From: Streptomyces flaveus
GTDB taxonomy: Bacteria > Actinomycetota > Actinomycetes > Streptomycetales > Streptomycetaceae
Direction of reading: 5' to 3'
DNA: 64,000 nucleotides
Assembly: GCF_014647675.1 (NCBI RefSeq)
Contig: NZ_BMPQ01000004.1
Span: 1-64,000 of the forward strand
Under the pieces are notes generated by a model that did no database searches, was not told the origin of the DNA, and saw only the letters and a program-made list of their open reading frames with translations. Made by a program: the position numbers and the translations under genes. Within the stretch, counting starts at the first letter, position 1. Each line of letters begins with the position of its first letter. Shown piece after piece: positions 50,375 through 59,645 of this stretch.

Positions 50375-52135
50375 ATGAGCCTGCCTGAAAGCTACGACAC
50401 CGACGTCCTGGTCGTCGGCAGCGGACCCGCCGGTGGTTCCGCGGCCCTGATGCTGGCCACCTACGGAGTGCGCACCCAACTGGTCACCAAGTACGGATGG
50501 CTCGCCGACACTCCACGCGCCCACATCACCAACCAGCGTGCCATGGAGGTCTTCCGCGACCTCGGGATCGAGCAGGAGGCTCTGGAGAAGGGCACGCCGA
50601 GTTCCCTGATGGGTGACACGGTGTTCGCCACCTCGCTCCTGGGCGAGGAGATCGCCCGCCTCCGCACCTGGGGCACCGGCGACGAAAGCCTCACCGAGTA
50701 CGCGGCCCAGAGCCCGTGCGGGATGATCGATCTCCCGCAGACGTACCTGGAGCCCATCCTGCTGGCCAACGCCGCCAAGCGGGGTGCCGTGGTCCGGCTG
50801 AACACCGAACTCATCGACTTCGAGCAGGACGCCGACGGAGTGACCGCGCGCCTGCGCGACCGGCCTGGCGGAAGTGAGTACACCGTGCGCGCCCGCTACA
50901 TGATCGGCGCCGATGGCGGCCGCAGCCTCGTCGCCGACAAGCTCGGACTGCCCATGGAGGGGCAGATGGGCAAGGCCGGCAGCATGAACATCGTCTTCAG
51001 GGCCGACCTCGCGCAGTACGTCGAGCACCGCCCCAGCGTCCTGTACTGGATCATGCGCCCGGGCGCCGACGTCGGCGGGATCGGCATGGGCCTGCTGCGC
51101 ATGGTCCGGCCGTGGAACGAGTGGCTCATCGTCTGGGGCTACGACATCGACAACCCGCCGGCGCTCACCGACGAGGCGGCCGAGGCGATCGTCCGCGACC
51201 TCGTCGGCGACGACGATCTCGATGTCCAGATCGACAACGCCTCGCTGTGGACGGTCAACCACGCTTATGCGGCCCGGCTGTCCGTCGGCCGCGTCTTCTG
51301 CGCCGGGGACGCCGTCCACCGGCATCCCCCGTCCAACGGCCTCGGCTCCAACACCTCGGTCCAGGACTCCTACAACCTGGCCTGGAAACTGGCGGCCGTC
51401 ATCAACGGACAAGCCGGGCCCGAACTGCTGGACACCTACACCGACGAAAGGGCCCCCGTCGCCCGGCAGATCGTCGAACGCGCCAACCTCTCCCGGGACC
51501 AGTTCCTCCCCCTGTTCGAGGCCCTCGGCGTCGTCGGCGGTGACGAGGAGGGCATCACGAAGGCGCTGCACGCGGCCCGGCAGCCGGACGCCGAGGGAGC
51601 CAAGAAACGGCGGGCCATCCGCGAGGCGATCGAGCTGAAGCACTACGAGTTCAACGCCCACGGTGTCGAGCACAACCAGCGCTACGAGTCAGCGGCCGTC
51701 ATCCCAGACGGCACCGTCGAGACGATCTCCCGCGACGACGAACTCTTCGGACGCCCGACCTCCCGCCCCGGCGCCAAGCTGCCGCACGCCTGGCTCGTCG
51801 ACCCGCACGGCAAGCGGATCTCGACACTCGACCTGGTCGGCGGCGGCAAGTTCTCCGTCCTGACCGGCCTGTCCGGAACCCAGTGGGCCGACGCCGCCCA
51901 CACTCTGGCCCAGGAACTCGACCTCGACCTGCGCGGCGTCGTCATCGACCGCGACGCGCACGACGCCTACGGCGAGTGGGCCCGCCGCGCGGAGATCGAC
52001 GAGGACGGCGCGCTGCTGATCCGGCCCGACGGTTACGTGGCCTGGCGCAGGCCGAGCGGCGCCTCCGACACCGCCGAAGCGACCCGCCTGCTGCGCAAGG
52101 CGCTGGCCACGGTGCTCCGCCGGTCGGCACCGTGA
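50375..52135 (+). CDS. FAD-dependent aromatic hydroxylase (resorcinol/phenol monooxygenase type)
   Basis: A 586-residue flavoprotein. The ATG at 50375 (GGAG five bases upstream) is preferred to an ATG at 50354. It has the FAD dinucleotide motif VLVVGSGPAGGSAALMLATY, the GADGGRS fingerprint and GRVFCAGDAVHRHPPSNGLG, then a C-terminal thioredoxin-like domain (about 430-580). It fits class A hydroxylases of the PheA/TfdB type that use NAD(P)H and oxygen. Placed 37 bp after the hydroxyquinol dioxygenase fusion, its likely job is to make hydroxyquinol from resorcinol or a similar dihydroxybenzene. Confidence 0.87.
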   Translation: MSLPESYDTDVLVVGSGPAGGSAALMLATYGVRTQLVTKYGWLADTPRAHITNQRAMEVFRDLGIEQEALEKGTPSSLMGDTVFATSLLGEEIARLRTWGTGDESLTEYAAQSPCGMIDLPQTYLEPILLANAAKRGAVVRLNTELIDFEQDADGVTARLRDRPGGSEYTVRARYMIGADGGRSLVADKLGLPMEGQMGKAGSMNIVFRADLAQYVEHRPSVLYWIMRPGADVGGIGMGLLRMVRPWNEWLIVWGYDIDNPPALTDEAAEAIVRDLVGDDDLDVQIDNASLWTVNHAYAARLSVGRVFCAGDAVHRHPPSNGLGSNTSVQDSYNLAWKLAAVINGQAGPELLDTYTDERAPVARQIVERANLSRDQFLPLFEALGVVGGDEEGITKALHAARQPDAEGAKKRRAIREAIELKHYEFNAHGVEHNQRYESAAVIPDGTVETISRDDELFGRPTSRPGAKLPHAWLVDPHGKRISTLDLVGGGKFSVLTGLSGTQWADAAHTLAQELDLDLRGVVIDRDAHDAYGEWARRAEIDEDGALLIRPDGYVAWRRPSGASDTAEATRLLRKALATVLRRSAP

Positions 52136-52294
52136 CCCCACCGCTGATCTCCACGGCGTACCGTGCGCCCGTCGCGAGCCTCCCGCACCCCGTCGAGGGA
52201 GCCGACGCCACTGCCTGCCCTGGTCGGCAGAGGGAGGGGCTTTTGGCGCGTCGTCCGGGCAGGTCCAGGCCCGCCTCGGGCCCACACAGGTGGG

Positions 52295-52963
52295 CTACGG
52301 CTTCGCCCTGACCAACCCGACGTCGTACGCCATGATGACGGCCTGGATGCGGTCGCGCGCCCCGATCTTGGCGAGGACCCGGCCGACGTGCTTTTTGACC
52401 GTGGACTCGGTGAGGTGGAGCCGTTCGGCGATCTCCGTGTTCGTCCAACCCTGGCCGATGGCGACCAGTACCTCGCGTTCGCGGTCGCTGAGCGTCTGCA
52501 GCCGGGGATCCTCCAGGGCGGGGGCGTCGGTCGGGGCGAGGACCTGGTGGGCGTAGGCGTCCAGCAGACGCCGGGTCAGGCTCGGGGCCACGACGGCGTC
52601 GCCGGTCGCGACCGCATGGATGCCCGCCACGAGTTCCTCGGGGCGGGCATCTTTGAGCAGGAAGCCGCTGGCGCCGGCCCGTAGACCGTCGTACGCGTAC
52701 TCGTCGAGATCGAAGGTGGTCACGATGAGCACGCGGGTGCGACCGCCGGTGGCGGTGATCCGGCGGGTCGCTTCGAGGCCGTCCATGCCGGGCATGCGGA
52801 TGTCCATGAGGACGACGTCGGGGCGCAGTTGGGCGGCCAGGCGGACGGCCTCCGCCCCGTGCTCGGCCTCGCCGACCGGGGTGAGGCCGGGGGTGCCTTC
52901 CAGGAGCATGCGGAAGCCCATGCGCTGCAGGGGCTGGTCGTCGGCGATCAGTACGGTGGTCAT
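52295..52963 (-). CDS. NarL-type two-component response regulator
   Basis: A 222-residue regulator: receiver with D8/D9 and phosphoacceptor D54 (VVLMDIRMPGMDGLEATRRI) and K106-type lysine in FLLKDARPEEL, then a LuxR HTH (LSDREREVLVAIGQGWTNTE; IAERLHLTESTVKKHV). The ATG overlaps the kinase stop codon as ATGA. It forms a pair with the kinase and is the last gene of the four-gene operon that begins with the ABC ATPase, so it probably controls that transporter. Confidence 0.93.
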   Translation of the reverse strand: MTTVLIADDQPLQRMGFRMLLEGTPGLTPVGEAEHGAEAVRLAAQLRPDVVLMDIRMPGMDGLEATRRITATGGRTRVLIVTTFDLDEYAYDGLRAGASGFLLKDARPEELVAGIHAVATGDAVVAPSLTRRLLDAYAHQVLAPTDAPALEDPRLQTLSDREREVLVAIGQGWTNTEIAERLHLTESTVKKHVGRVLAKIGARDRIQAVIMAYDVGLVRAKP

Positions 52964-54327
52964 GGCAGAGGTTCCGCCGAGACCGACGGGGCGGGGGCGG
53001 AGGGGACGTTGAGCACGACGTCCACGATCCAGCCGTGCCCCGCCTCGCGAGGGCCGATGGTGACGGCACCGCCGTACATGGCGGCCCGCTGGTGGATGCC
53101 GATCATGCCGTGCCCGGCGTCGCCGGTCCGCGGCCTCGGCTCCGCCGGCCTGTGTGCGCCTTGCGGTACGCCGGTGTCGGCGACCCGTATCCGCACCTTG
53201 CCGGCGTCGGCGGTCACGGTGACCTCGGCGGCGGTGCCCGTACCGGCGTGCTTGAGCGTGTTGGTCAGGGCTTCCTGGACGATGCGGTACACGGTGAGCT
53301 GGACGCCGCTGCCCAGTGAGTCGAGCTCGCCCACGGACCGGTAGGTCACAGCCGGCCCCGCCGCGCGGACCCGTGCCAGCAAGGGGTCCAGCTCGCGGAT
53401 TCCCGGCTGCGGACTGAGCGGCCGTACGTCATCCTGCCGCTCCTCGCGCAGCACGCCCAGAACGCGGCGCAGTTCGCCCATGGCCTGCCGGCCGGTGTCG
53501 CCCAGGATGCGCAGGGCCTCGGCGGACTGCTCGTTCCTGTTGGCCGCCAGCGTCGCGGCGCCGTCCGCGAGACCGACCATGACCGAGAGATTGTGGCCGA
53601 CGATGTCGTGCATCTCGCGCGCCACCCGGGAACGCTCGGCCGCGGCCGTGAGCTGGACGCGTTGGTCGTGCTCGATCTCGAGGCGTCTGGCACGGTCCTC
53701 CAGCGCCGCCAGATACATCCGGCGGATACGGAGCGTCAGGCCGATGGCGACGGCCGCAGTCGACGTCCCCAGCAGGAAGAAGAGGCTGAGCAGTGGACGT
53801 TCGACCGGCACAATGACACAGACCGCCAGAGTCAATTCGACGACGATCAGCGCTGCAGCCCAGCCCAGCACCCGCAATGAACCGTGCAGAGCCAGGGTGT
53901 ACAGGGCGATGAGCATGCTGATTCCGGCCTGCTGCCAGATGCCCAGCGACCACTGGACGAGGGACACCAGTGCGATCACGAAGAACGTGACGGCCGGGAC
54001 CCTGCGTCGCCACCACAGCGGCACGATGAGGGCGGCGGCGAAAACGAACGGAACGCCGGACGGCAGCTCGCCGCGGGAGTCCGTTTCCCCGAAGGGGCCG
54101 TTAGGGGCGCTGGAGATCAGGTCGGGCAGGCTGACGAGGGCGACGATCAGCACCACTGTGGTGTCGAGCAGCCATGGGTGCCGTCGGTCCAACCGCTGTT
54201 GGTGGCTCTGGCCGCGCAGCAGTCGCCCCAGCAGGGGATGCCCCCAGGCGGCGTCGAGCCCGGGGGACGGCGGGTGCGCCGTCCCCCGGGTGGTGTCCGC
54301 GGCGGCTGCCGCCCGTTTCGGACTCAT
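52960..54327 (-). CDS. NarL-type sensor histidine kinase (HisKA_3)
   Basis: A 455-residue membrane kinase. The ATG at 54327 has AGGG three bases upstream; a GTG at 54357, overlapping the permease stop as GTGA, is an alternative. Five or six hydrophobic segments occupy about 50-210 (TTVVLIVALVSLPDL; VTFFVIALVSLVQW; LGWAAALIVVELTLAVCVIV). The HisKA_3 box is ERSRVAREMHDIVGHNLSVM with the phosphoacceptor histidine, followed by HATPase motifs (VYRIVQEALTNTLKHA; GHGMIGIHQRAAMYGG). It pairs with the adjacent response regulator. The signal is unknown; linkage to an ABC exporter suggests a membrane-active compound. Confidence 0.9.
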   Translation of the reverse strand: MSPKRAAAAADTTRGTAHPPSPGLDAAWGHPLLGRLLRGQSHQQRLDRRHPWLLDTTVVLIVALVSLPDLISSAPNGPFGETDSRGELPSGVPFVFAAALIVPLWWRRRVPAVTFFVIALVSLVQWSLGIWQQAGISMLIALYTLALHGSLRVLGWAAALIVVELTLAVCVIVPVERPLLSLFFLLGTSTAAVAIGLTLRIRRMYLAALEDRARRLEIEHDQRVQLTAAAERSRVAREMHDIVGHNLSVMVGLADGAATLAANRNEQSAEALRILGDTGRQAMGELRRVLGVLREERQDDVRPLSPQPGIRELDPLLARVRAAGPAVTYRSVGELDSLGSGVQLTVYRIVQEALTNTLKHAGTGTAAEVTVTADAGKVRIRVADTGVPQGAHRPAEPRPRTGDAGHGMIGIHQRAAMYGGAVTIGPREAGHGWIVDVVLNVPSAPAPSVSAEPLP

Positions 54328-54353
54328 GGCCCTCATTGTCGCCGGTGCGCTGG

Positions 54354-55190
54354 TCACGCGTCGGTTCGGACCAGCCGGTACGCCGCCCCGGCGAGTGTCA
54401 GTGCCACCCAGCCGGCGAAGACCGCGAGCCCTGCCCCGGGCGAGAGGGCGTCCGAGGACTCCTGCAGGGCGTAGACGGCCGCCCCCGCGTTGCTGGGGAA
54501 GTAGGGGTTCATCGTGTCGTACCACGAGTCGGGCAGCAGCGAGGCCAGCCCGGGCAGGATGAGCAGGATGCCGACCAGGGCCGCGATGGCCCCGGCGGAG
54601 GAGCGGATCAGCACCCCCAGAGCCACGCCGAACACGGCCACCAGACCGAGATAGGCACCGGCCCCGGCCAGGCTGCGCAGCACGCCGTCGTCGCCCAGGG
54701 AGAGCGCGATCTTCTCGCCGTCCAGGCCCAGAGCGCCCAGCTGGAACGCGGCCAGCGCGGCGATCGTGGTGCAGACCAGCGCGATGACCCCGATCACGGC
54801 GCTCTTCGACCACAGGACCGGCAGCCGTCGCGGAACCGCGGCGAGCGTGGAGCGGATCATGCCGGTGCTGTACTCGCCGGCGGACAGCAGCACCCCGAGC
54901 ACGCCGACGGCCAGCGACGCGAAGGTGACGCCGGTCAGCGCCAGGCTGACCGCGTCGCTGTCGCCGCCGGCACCCGGGCCGGGCGGCCCGTCACTCGGGA
55001 GGGCGTCCGGACTGTAGGTGGCGGAGGCGATCGCACCGAAAAGCATCAGCAGGAACAGAGCGACGCCCAGGGTGATCCAACTGGAGCGCAGCGACCAGAA
55101 CTTGGCCCACTCCGAACGCAGCACCCGGCGGCCGGTCACCTTCCGAACCGTCGTGTGAGCAGGCGCCGCGGAAAGCGTGTCGGCAGTCAT
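54354..55190 (-). CDS. ABC-2 type transporter permease
   Basis: A 278-residue permease with six hydrophobic segments (LGVALFLLMLFGAIASATY; FASLAVGVLGVLLSAGEYST; SAVIGVIALVCTTIAALAAF; GAYLGLVAVFGVALGVLIRS; AIAALVGILLILPGLASLLP; GAGLAVFAGWVALTLAGAAY). GEYSTGMIRSTLAAVPRR is the typical cytoplasmic coupling stretch of this class. Its ATG overlaps the ATPase stop codon by one base (TGATG). Together with the ATPase it makes a two-subunit exporter. Confidence 0.9.
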   Translation of the reverse strand: MTADTLSAAPAHTTVRKVTGRRVLRSEWAKFWSLRSSWITLGVALFLLMLFGAIASATYSPDALPSDGPPGPGAGGDSDAVSLALTGVTFASLAVGVLGVLLSAGEYSTGMIRSTLAAVPRRLPVLWSKSAVIGVIALVCTTIAALAAFQLGALGLDGEKIALSLGDDGVLRSLAGAGAYLGLVAVFGVALGVLIRSSAGAIAALVGILLILPGLASLLPDSWYDTMNPYFPSNAGAAVYALQESSDALSPGAGLAVFAGWVALTLAGAAYRLVRTDA

Positions 55191-56119
55191 CAGGCGGCCT
55201 TTCGTTCGGTGTCGGCGGAAGCGCTGTGGTACTCGACGGCGTCGTGGGTGAGTTCCATGAAGGCCTCCTCCAACGAGACCGACTGCGGGGTGAGTTCGTA
55301 CAGCGCCACCCCGTGCTCAGCGGCGATCGCCCCGATCTCGCGGGCATTGCGTCCGGAGACCAGCAGTTCCTCGGCCGAGGAGGAGCTGATCGTGACATCC
55401 GGGCCGGCCAGCAGCGAACGCAACTTCCCGGCCTCGGCGGTGGCCACCTTCACACCCCCGCCGCCGGCCTCCCGGACGAAGTCGTCCACCGTGGTGTCCG
55501 CGAGCAGCCGACCGCGCCCGATGATCACCAGATGGTCGGCGATCAACGCGGTCTCGCCCATCAGATGCGAGGAGAGCATCACGGCCCGGCCCTCATCGGC
55601 CAGCCCGGAGAGGAGATTGCGCACCCACAGCACGCCCTCGGGGTCGAGGCCGTTGACCGGTTCGTCGAGCATGACGATCGCCGGGTCGCCGAGAAGGGCC
55701 GCGGCGATGCCGAGCCGCTGGCCCATGCCGAGGGAGAAGGCGCCCACACGCTTGCCGGCCACGCTGCCCAGCCCGGCCAGCTCGATGACCTCGTCCACCC
55801 GGCGGCGCGAAATGCCGTGGGTGTACGCGAGCGCCATCAGGTGGTTGAACGCGGTACGCCCCGGGTGGACGGACCCGGCCTCCAGCAGGGTGCCGATCTC
55901 GTGCAGGGGTGAGCCGTGCTTGGCGTAGGACCGTCCGTTGATGGTGACCGAGCCTGCGGTGGGGGAGTCCAGGCCGATGATCATGCGCATCGTCGTCGAC
56001 TTGCCCGCGCCGTTGGGTCCCAGAAAGCCGGTCACCTCACCCGGCTTGACGGTGAAGGACAGGTGGTCGACGACCGTCTTGTCCCCGTACCGCTTCGTCA
56101 GTTCACGTGCTTCGATCAT
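55190..56119 (-). CDS. ABC transporter ATP-binding protein (DrrA-like)
   Basis: A 309-residue ATPase. The ATG at 56119 opens the usual MIEARELTKRYGDKTVVDHL; an upstream frame lacks support. Walker A GPNGAGKST, Q-loop region with IGTLLEAGSV, signature FSLGMGQRLGIA (an SLGMGQ variant common in this class), Walker B AIVMLDEPVNGLDPEG and H-loop VMLSSHLMGE are intact. The C-terminal extension (about 220-300) is typical of BcrA/DrrA-type proteins. First gene of the operon; a 20-bp perfect palindrome lies 114 bp upstream and may be its operator. Confidence 0.92.
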   Translation of the reverse strand: MIEARELTKRYGDKTVVDHLSFTVKPGEVTGFLGPNGAGKSTTMRMIIGLDSPTAGSVTINGRSYAKHGSPLHEIGTLLEAGSVHPGRTAFNHLMALAYTHGISRRRVDEVIELAGLGSVAGKRVGAFSLGMGQRLGIAAALLGDPAIVMLDEPVNGLDPEGVLWVRNLLSGLADEGRAVMLSSHLMGETALIADHLVIIGRGRLLADTTVDDFVREAGGGGVKVATAEAGKLRSLLAGPDVTISSSSAEELLVSGRNAREIGAIAAEHGVALYELTPQSVSLEEAFMELTHDAVEYHSASADTERKAA

Positions 56120-56232
56120 GGAGTGGGCCTTCCTCGCCTGGAACCGGCCGCGGACGGGCCGCGCTTCTGTGTTCGAAACTACGAGGACGGCCGGTCGAAA
56201 CGTTGGGACCACAGGGGACACTTCGGTGCCCG

Positions 56233-56252
56233 AGTGGTACCGCGGTACCACT
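56233..56252. promoter_or_regulatory. 20-bp perfect palindrome upstream of ABC/two-component operon
   Basis: AGTGGTACCGCGGTACCACT is fully symmetric with no spacer. It lies 114 bp before the ABC ATPase start and 61 bp after the end of the flavin monooxygenase gene. It is a good operator candidate, and also contains two GGTACC half-motifs. Confidence 0.6.
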
Positions 56253-56312
56253 GGGACGGGCTCCGTGGCCACGCCTTACATGACCGCGACGGCTTCGCCG
56301 AACAGTCTCGAC

Positions 56313-57356
56313 TCACTGGAAGGCCGGTACGACTTCCTTGATGAACAGCTCCAACGACTTGCGCTTCTCCTCGTGCGACATGCTGTTGTCGATCCAGAAG
56401 CTGTACTCGTCGACGCCGAGTTCCCTGTAGGAGCGCAGCCGTTCGATGACCTCGGCCGGGGTGCCGATCATCGCGGTCTTGCGCAGTTCCTCCGGCTGGA
56501 ACTCAGGCCGACCTTCGAACTTCGACTCCGGGCTGGGCGGCAGGAACCCGTTCCGCGGGGTGGTCTTGTTGCCGAACCAGGCGTCGAAGGTCCGGTAGAA
56601 GCGGTTGATCGCCTCCGCGGCCGGGCGCCAGCCGTCGGGCTCGTCAGGGGAGTGGACATGCGTGTGCCGTAGCACCATCAGATCGGGACGCGGCACCTCT
56701 GGATGGTTCGCCACGGCGGTGTCGAACTTCCCCTTGAGGTCGGCGACTTCCTCGTCGCCCTTCATCAACGGGGTGACCATGACGTTGCAGCCCTGCGCCA
56801 CTGCGAAGTCGTGGGAGGCGGGGTCGCGAGCGGCGATCCACATGGGCGGGGTGGGCTGCTGCACCGGCTTGGGCACACTGGTCGATGTCGGGAACTGCCA
56901 GATCTCGCCGTCGTGGGCATAGTCGCCCTGCCAGAGCGCCCGGACCGCCGGCACGAGCTCACGCAGGTGCTTTCCGCCGTCGGCGGCGGGCAGTCCGCCT
57001 GCCAGTCGGTCGAACTCGAACTGGTAGGCACCCCGGGCGAGTCCGACCTCCATCCGGCCGTTGCTGATGACATCGAGCAGCGCGCATTCACCGGCGACTC
57101 TGAGTGGGTGCCAGAACGGGGCGATGATGGTCCCGGCACCCAGGCGGATGGTCGAGGTCTTCGCGGCCAGGTGGGCGAGCAGCGGCATCGGGCTGGGGGA
57201 GATCGTGTACTCCATCGCGTGGTGCTCCCCGATCCACACGGTGCCGAACCCGCCGGCCTCGGCCATCAGGGCCAGCTCGGAGAGGTTCTCGAAGAGCTGC
57301 CGGTGGCTGACCTCCTCGTCCCAGCGCTCCATGTGCACGAACAACGAAAACCTCAT
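56313..57356 (-). CDS. Luciferase-like (LLM class) FMN-dependent monooxygenase
   Basis: A 347-residue bacterial-luciferase-type TIM barrel with GGAGGAG before its ATG. Motifs: FSLFVHMERWDEEVSHRQLF, GFGTVWIGEHHAMEYTISPS, IRLGAGTIIAPFWHPLRVAG, RMEVGLARGAYQFEFDRLAG and the late MIGTPAEVIERLRSYRELGV. Such enzymes use reduced FMN from a separate reductase, and one is encoded at 63112-63615. Last of the five minus-strand genes of the catabolic locus. In the known trigonelline pathway the corresponding enzyme (TgnA) opens the N-methylpyridinium ring; that substrate is only a hypothesis here. Confidence 0.87.
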   Translation of the reverse strand: MRFSLFVHMERWDEEVSHRQLFENLSELALMAEAGGFGTVWIGEHHAMEYTISPSPMPLLAHLAAKTSTIRLGAGTIIAPFWHPLRVAGECALLDVISNGRMEVGLARGAYQFEFDRLAGGLPAADGGKHLRELVPAVRALWQGDYAHDGEIWQFPTSTSVPKPVQQPTPPMWIAARDPASHDFAVAQGCNVMVTPLMKGDEEVADLKGKFDTAVANHPEVPRPDLMVLRHTHVHSPDEPDGWRPAAEAINRFYRTFDAWFGNKTTPRNGFLPPSPESKFEGRPEFQPEELRKTAMIGTPAEVIERLRSYRELGVDEYSFWIDNSMSHEEKRKSLELFIKEVVPAFQ

Positions 57357-57427
57357 GACTGCTCCTCCGCTGCTTCTGTTGCCTCGGGATGTTCGCGCCG
57401 GTCACACCAATGGAGACCTGTGGCATG

Positions 57428-58915
57428 TCAGCTCCGCATGGTGAACGGATCGGCCACGGGCTCCTCGCTCGTGTTGATCCAGACGCTCTTGAGCCGCGTG
57501 TACTCCAGAATCGTCTCGGTGCCGTGCTCGACGCCGACGCCGCTGGTCTTGAAGCCCTGGCGCGGTGACATCGGGGACATGGCCCGGTAGGTGTTGACCC
57601 ACACGGTCCCGGCATCCAGGCGCGCCGCCATCCGGTGCGCCCGTGCGAGATTCGTCGTCCACACGCCGGCCGCGAGACCGTACTCGGTGTCGTTCGCCAG
57701 ACGTACGACCTCTTCCTCGGTGTCGAACGGCATGACCGCCAGGACGGGCCCGAAGATCTCCTCGCGCACGACGCGCATGCTGTTGTCGACGTCCACGAGG
57801 ACGGTCGGCTCGTAGAACCAGCCGCCGAGGCCGCCGTCGGTGGCCCGTCCACCGGTCAGCACCCGGGCACCTTCGCCGCGTCCGAGGTCGACGTACCCGG
57901 CGACCTTGTCGCGCTGGCCTTCGAAGGCCAGCGGACCGAGCTCGGTCTTCTCGTCCATCGGGTCGCCGATACGGATGGTCCGGGCGCGTTCCGAGACACG
58001 CTCGAGAAGCTCGTCGTAGACGGACCTGTGCGCGAACACCCGGCTGCCGGCGATGCAGGTCTGTCCGGCGGCGGCGAAGATGCCGGCGACGACGCCCATC
58101 GCGGCGTTCGGTAGGTTCGCGTCCTCGAACACGATGTTGGGCGACTTGCCGCCGAGTTCGAGCGTGGAGCCGATGAAACGGCTCGCCGTCGCGGCGGCGA
58201 TGCGCGCCCCGGTGGCGGTGCTGCCGGTGAAGGAGATCTTCGCGAGGTCGCGGTGGTCGACCAGGGCCTGCCCGGCCTCGGCGCCGAACCCGGTGACGAC
58301 GTTCACCGCACCCGACGGGAATCCCGCCTCGAGCGCCAGCTCGGCGAGTTTGAGCACCGTGGCCGAGGTGTACTCCGAGGGCTTGATCACGACGGTGTTG
58401 CCGGCGCAGAGCGCGGGCGCCAGTTTGCTGCTGGTCAACGTCAGCGGAGAGTTCCAGGGCGTGATCGCTCCGACCACACCGAGGGGCTCACGGGCCGTGT
58501 AGTTGAGTACTTGTCGGTCGGAGGTGGGGATGAAGTCGCCGTGGATCTTGTCGGCCAGCCCGGCGTAGTAGTAGTAATACTCCGGCAAGGCAGCCAGCTG
58601 CCCGCGCATCTCGCGCAGCAGTTTGCCGTTGTCCTGTGTCTCCATGCGGGCCAGGTCTTCGGCGTTCTCGGCGATCAGGTCACCCAGGCGCCGCAGGAGG
58701 TGTCCGCGCCGCGTCTGGCTGAGGTCGCGCCAGCGCGGGTCCTCGAACACCTTCCTCGCGGCGGCCACGGCTTTCTCGATGTCGGCGGCGTTTCCGCGCG
58801 CGGCCCGATAGAGGACCTCGAGGGTGGCCGGGTTGGTGCTCTCGAAGTACTCGCCCGATGCGGGCTCGACCCACGTCCCGCCGATGAAGTGCTGCAACGT
58901 GGTGAGGTCAGACAT
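57428..58915 (-). CDS. NAD(P)-dependent aldehyde dehydrogenase
   Basis: A 495-residue ALDH. The ATG at 58915 (GGAGAG seven bases upstream) overlaps the hydrolase gene by eight bases. Active site: N154 in TPWNSPL, E253 in LELGGKSPN and C287 in GQTCIAGSR; the cofactor lysine lies in VIKPSEYT. It resembles betaine-aldehyde or hydroxymuconic-semialdehyde-type ALDHs. A run of five tyrosines (113-117) is unusual but sits where relatives have a YYRYYAG segment. In this locus it would oxidise an aldehyde formed after ring opening. Confidence 0.9.
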   Translation of the reverse strand: MSDLTTLQHFIGGTWVEPASGEYFESTNPATLEVLYRAARGNAADIEKAVAAARKVFEDPRWRDLSQTRRGHLLRRLGDLIAENAEDLARMETQDNGKLLREMRGQLAALPEYYYYYAGLADKIHGDFIPTSDRQVLNYTAREPLGVVGAITPWNSPLTLTSSKLAPALCAGNTVVIKPSEYTSATVLKLAELALEAGFPSGAVNVVTGFGAEAGQALVDHRDLAKISFTGSTATGARIAAATASRFIGSTLELGGKSPNIVFEDANLPNAAMGVVAGIFAAAGQTCIAGSRVFAHRSVYDELLERVSERARTIRIGDPMDEKTELGPLAFEGQRDKVAGYVDLGRGEGARVLTGGRATDGGLGGWFYEPTVLVDVDNSMRVVREEIFGPVLAVMPFDTEEEVVRLANDTEYGLAAGVWTTNLARAHRMAARLDAGTVWVNTYRAMSPMSPRQGFKTSGVGVEHGTETILEYTRLKSVWINTSEEPVADPFTMRS

Positions 58916-59639
58916 GTGCGCACTCTCCGATGAAGGTGGTGAGGGAGTCGACGAACGCCTCGGGGCGCTCGACAGGCAGCATGTGACGCGCCTTGGGGGT
59001 GACCTCTGCACGGCAGTCGGGAAGCGCCGCGGCGAGTCGGTGGGTCATCTCGGGGGTGGACCCGGGATCGTTCTCGCCCGTCACCGCCAGGGCGCGTACG
59101 GCGATGGCGGCCAGGTCCGGTGCGATGTCGGCGTCCGCTGTGGCGAAGACGCGATAGCAGTTGAGGAAGGACCTGATGTCGTTGGACAGCAGCGTGGCCT
59201 CGGTGCGCGCCACCTGTTCGGGGCTGACGTCGGTGCCGGCGTACCACCGCTTCAGGGACGCGGCCGCGCTCGCCGTGAAGTCGGCCTCCGCGGTGCGCAG
59301 TCGGTCGAGTACGGACGCCCGCTCCTCGGCGGTACGCTCGCACACCGAACTGACCGAGGTCAGCGTCGCCACCAACTCCGGGTGGCGCAGCGCCACATGC
59401 TGGGCGACGAGTGCCCCGAGCGAGAATCCGACCAGGTGCGAGCCCGTCGGGATCTCGCCGACCACCCCGTCGGCCAGGTCGGCGAGTGTCACCCCGTCGC
59501 TCACCGGCGGGCGAGTGCCGTGGCCCGGCAGGTCGGGGGCGATCACAGTGAAGCGGTCGGCCAGGAGCGCGGCGGCCGGCTCCCACATGGTGTGGTCGAG
59601 CCCGACGCCGTGCAGCAGGACCACGGTGGGCTTGTTCAT
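58908..59639 (-). CDS. Alpha/beta hydrolase
   Basis: A 243-residue hydrolase with the triad S73 (GFSLGAL), D191 (TGENDPGS) and H219 (KARHMLP), and oxyanion turn LLHGVGLDHTMW. It resembles the 3-oxoadipate enol-lactonase/RutD-like group. The ATG lies six bases after the DUF1185 gene and its end overlaps the ALDH gene by eight bases, so it is firmly in the operon. In trigonelline and pyrimidine catabolism a hydrolase of this type releases the amine or amide part of the opened ring. Confidence 0.88.
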   Translation of the reverse strand: MNKPTVVLLHGVGLDHTMWEPAAALLADRFTVIAPDLPGHGTRPPVSDGVTLADLADGVVGEIPTGSHLVGFSLGALVAQHVALRHPELVATLTSVSSVCERTAEERASVLDRLRTAEADFTASAAASLKRWYAGTDVSPEQVARTEATLLSNDIRSFLNCYRVFATADADIAPDLAAIAVRALAVTGENDPGSTPEMTHRLAAALPDCRAEVTPKARHMLPVERPEAFVDSLTTFIGECAHV

Positions 59640-59645
59640 GGACGC

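Noticed and set aside
48821..51673. 950-codon minus-strand open frame across the hydroxyquinol genes
   Set aside because: Antisense shadow of two real genes; no motif, no ribosome binding site, biased toward residues expected from reversed codons.
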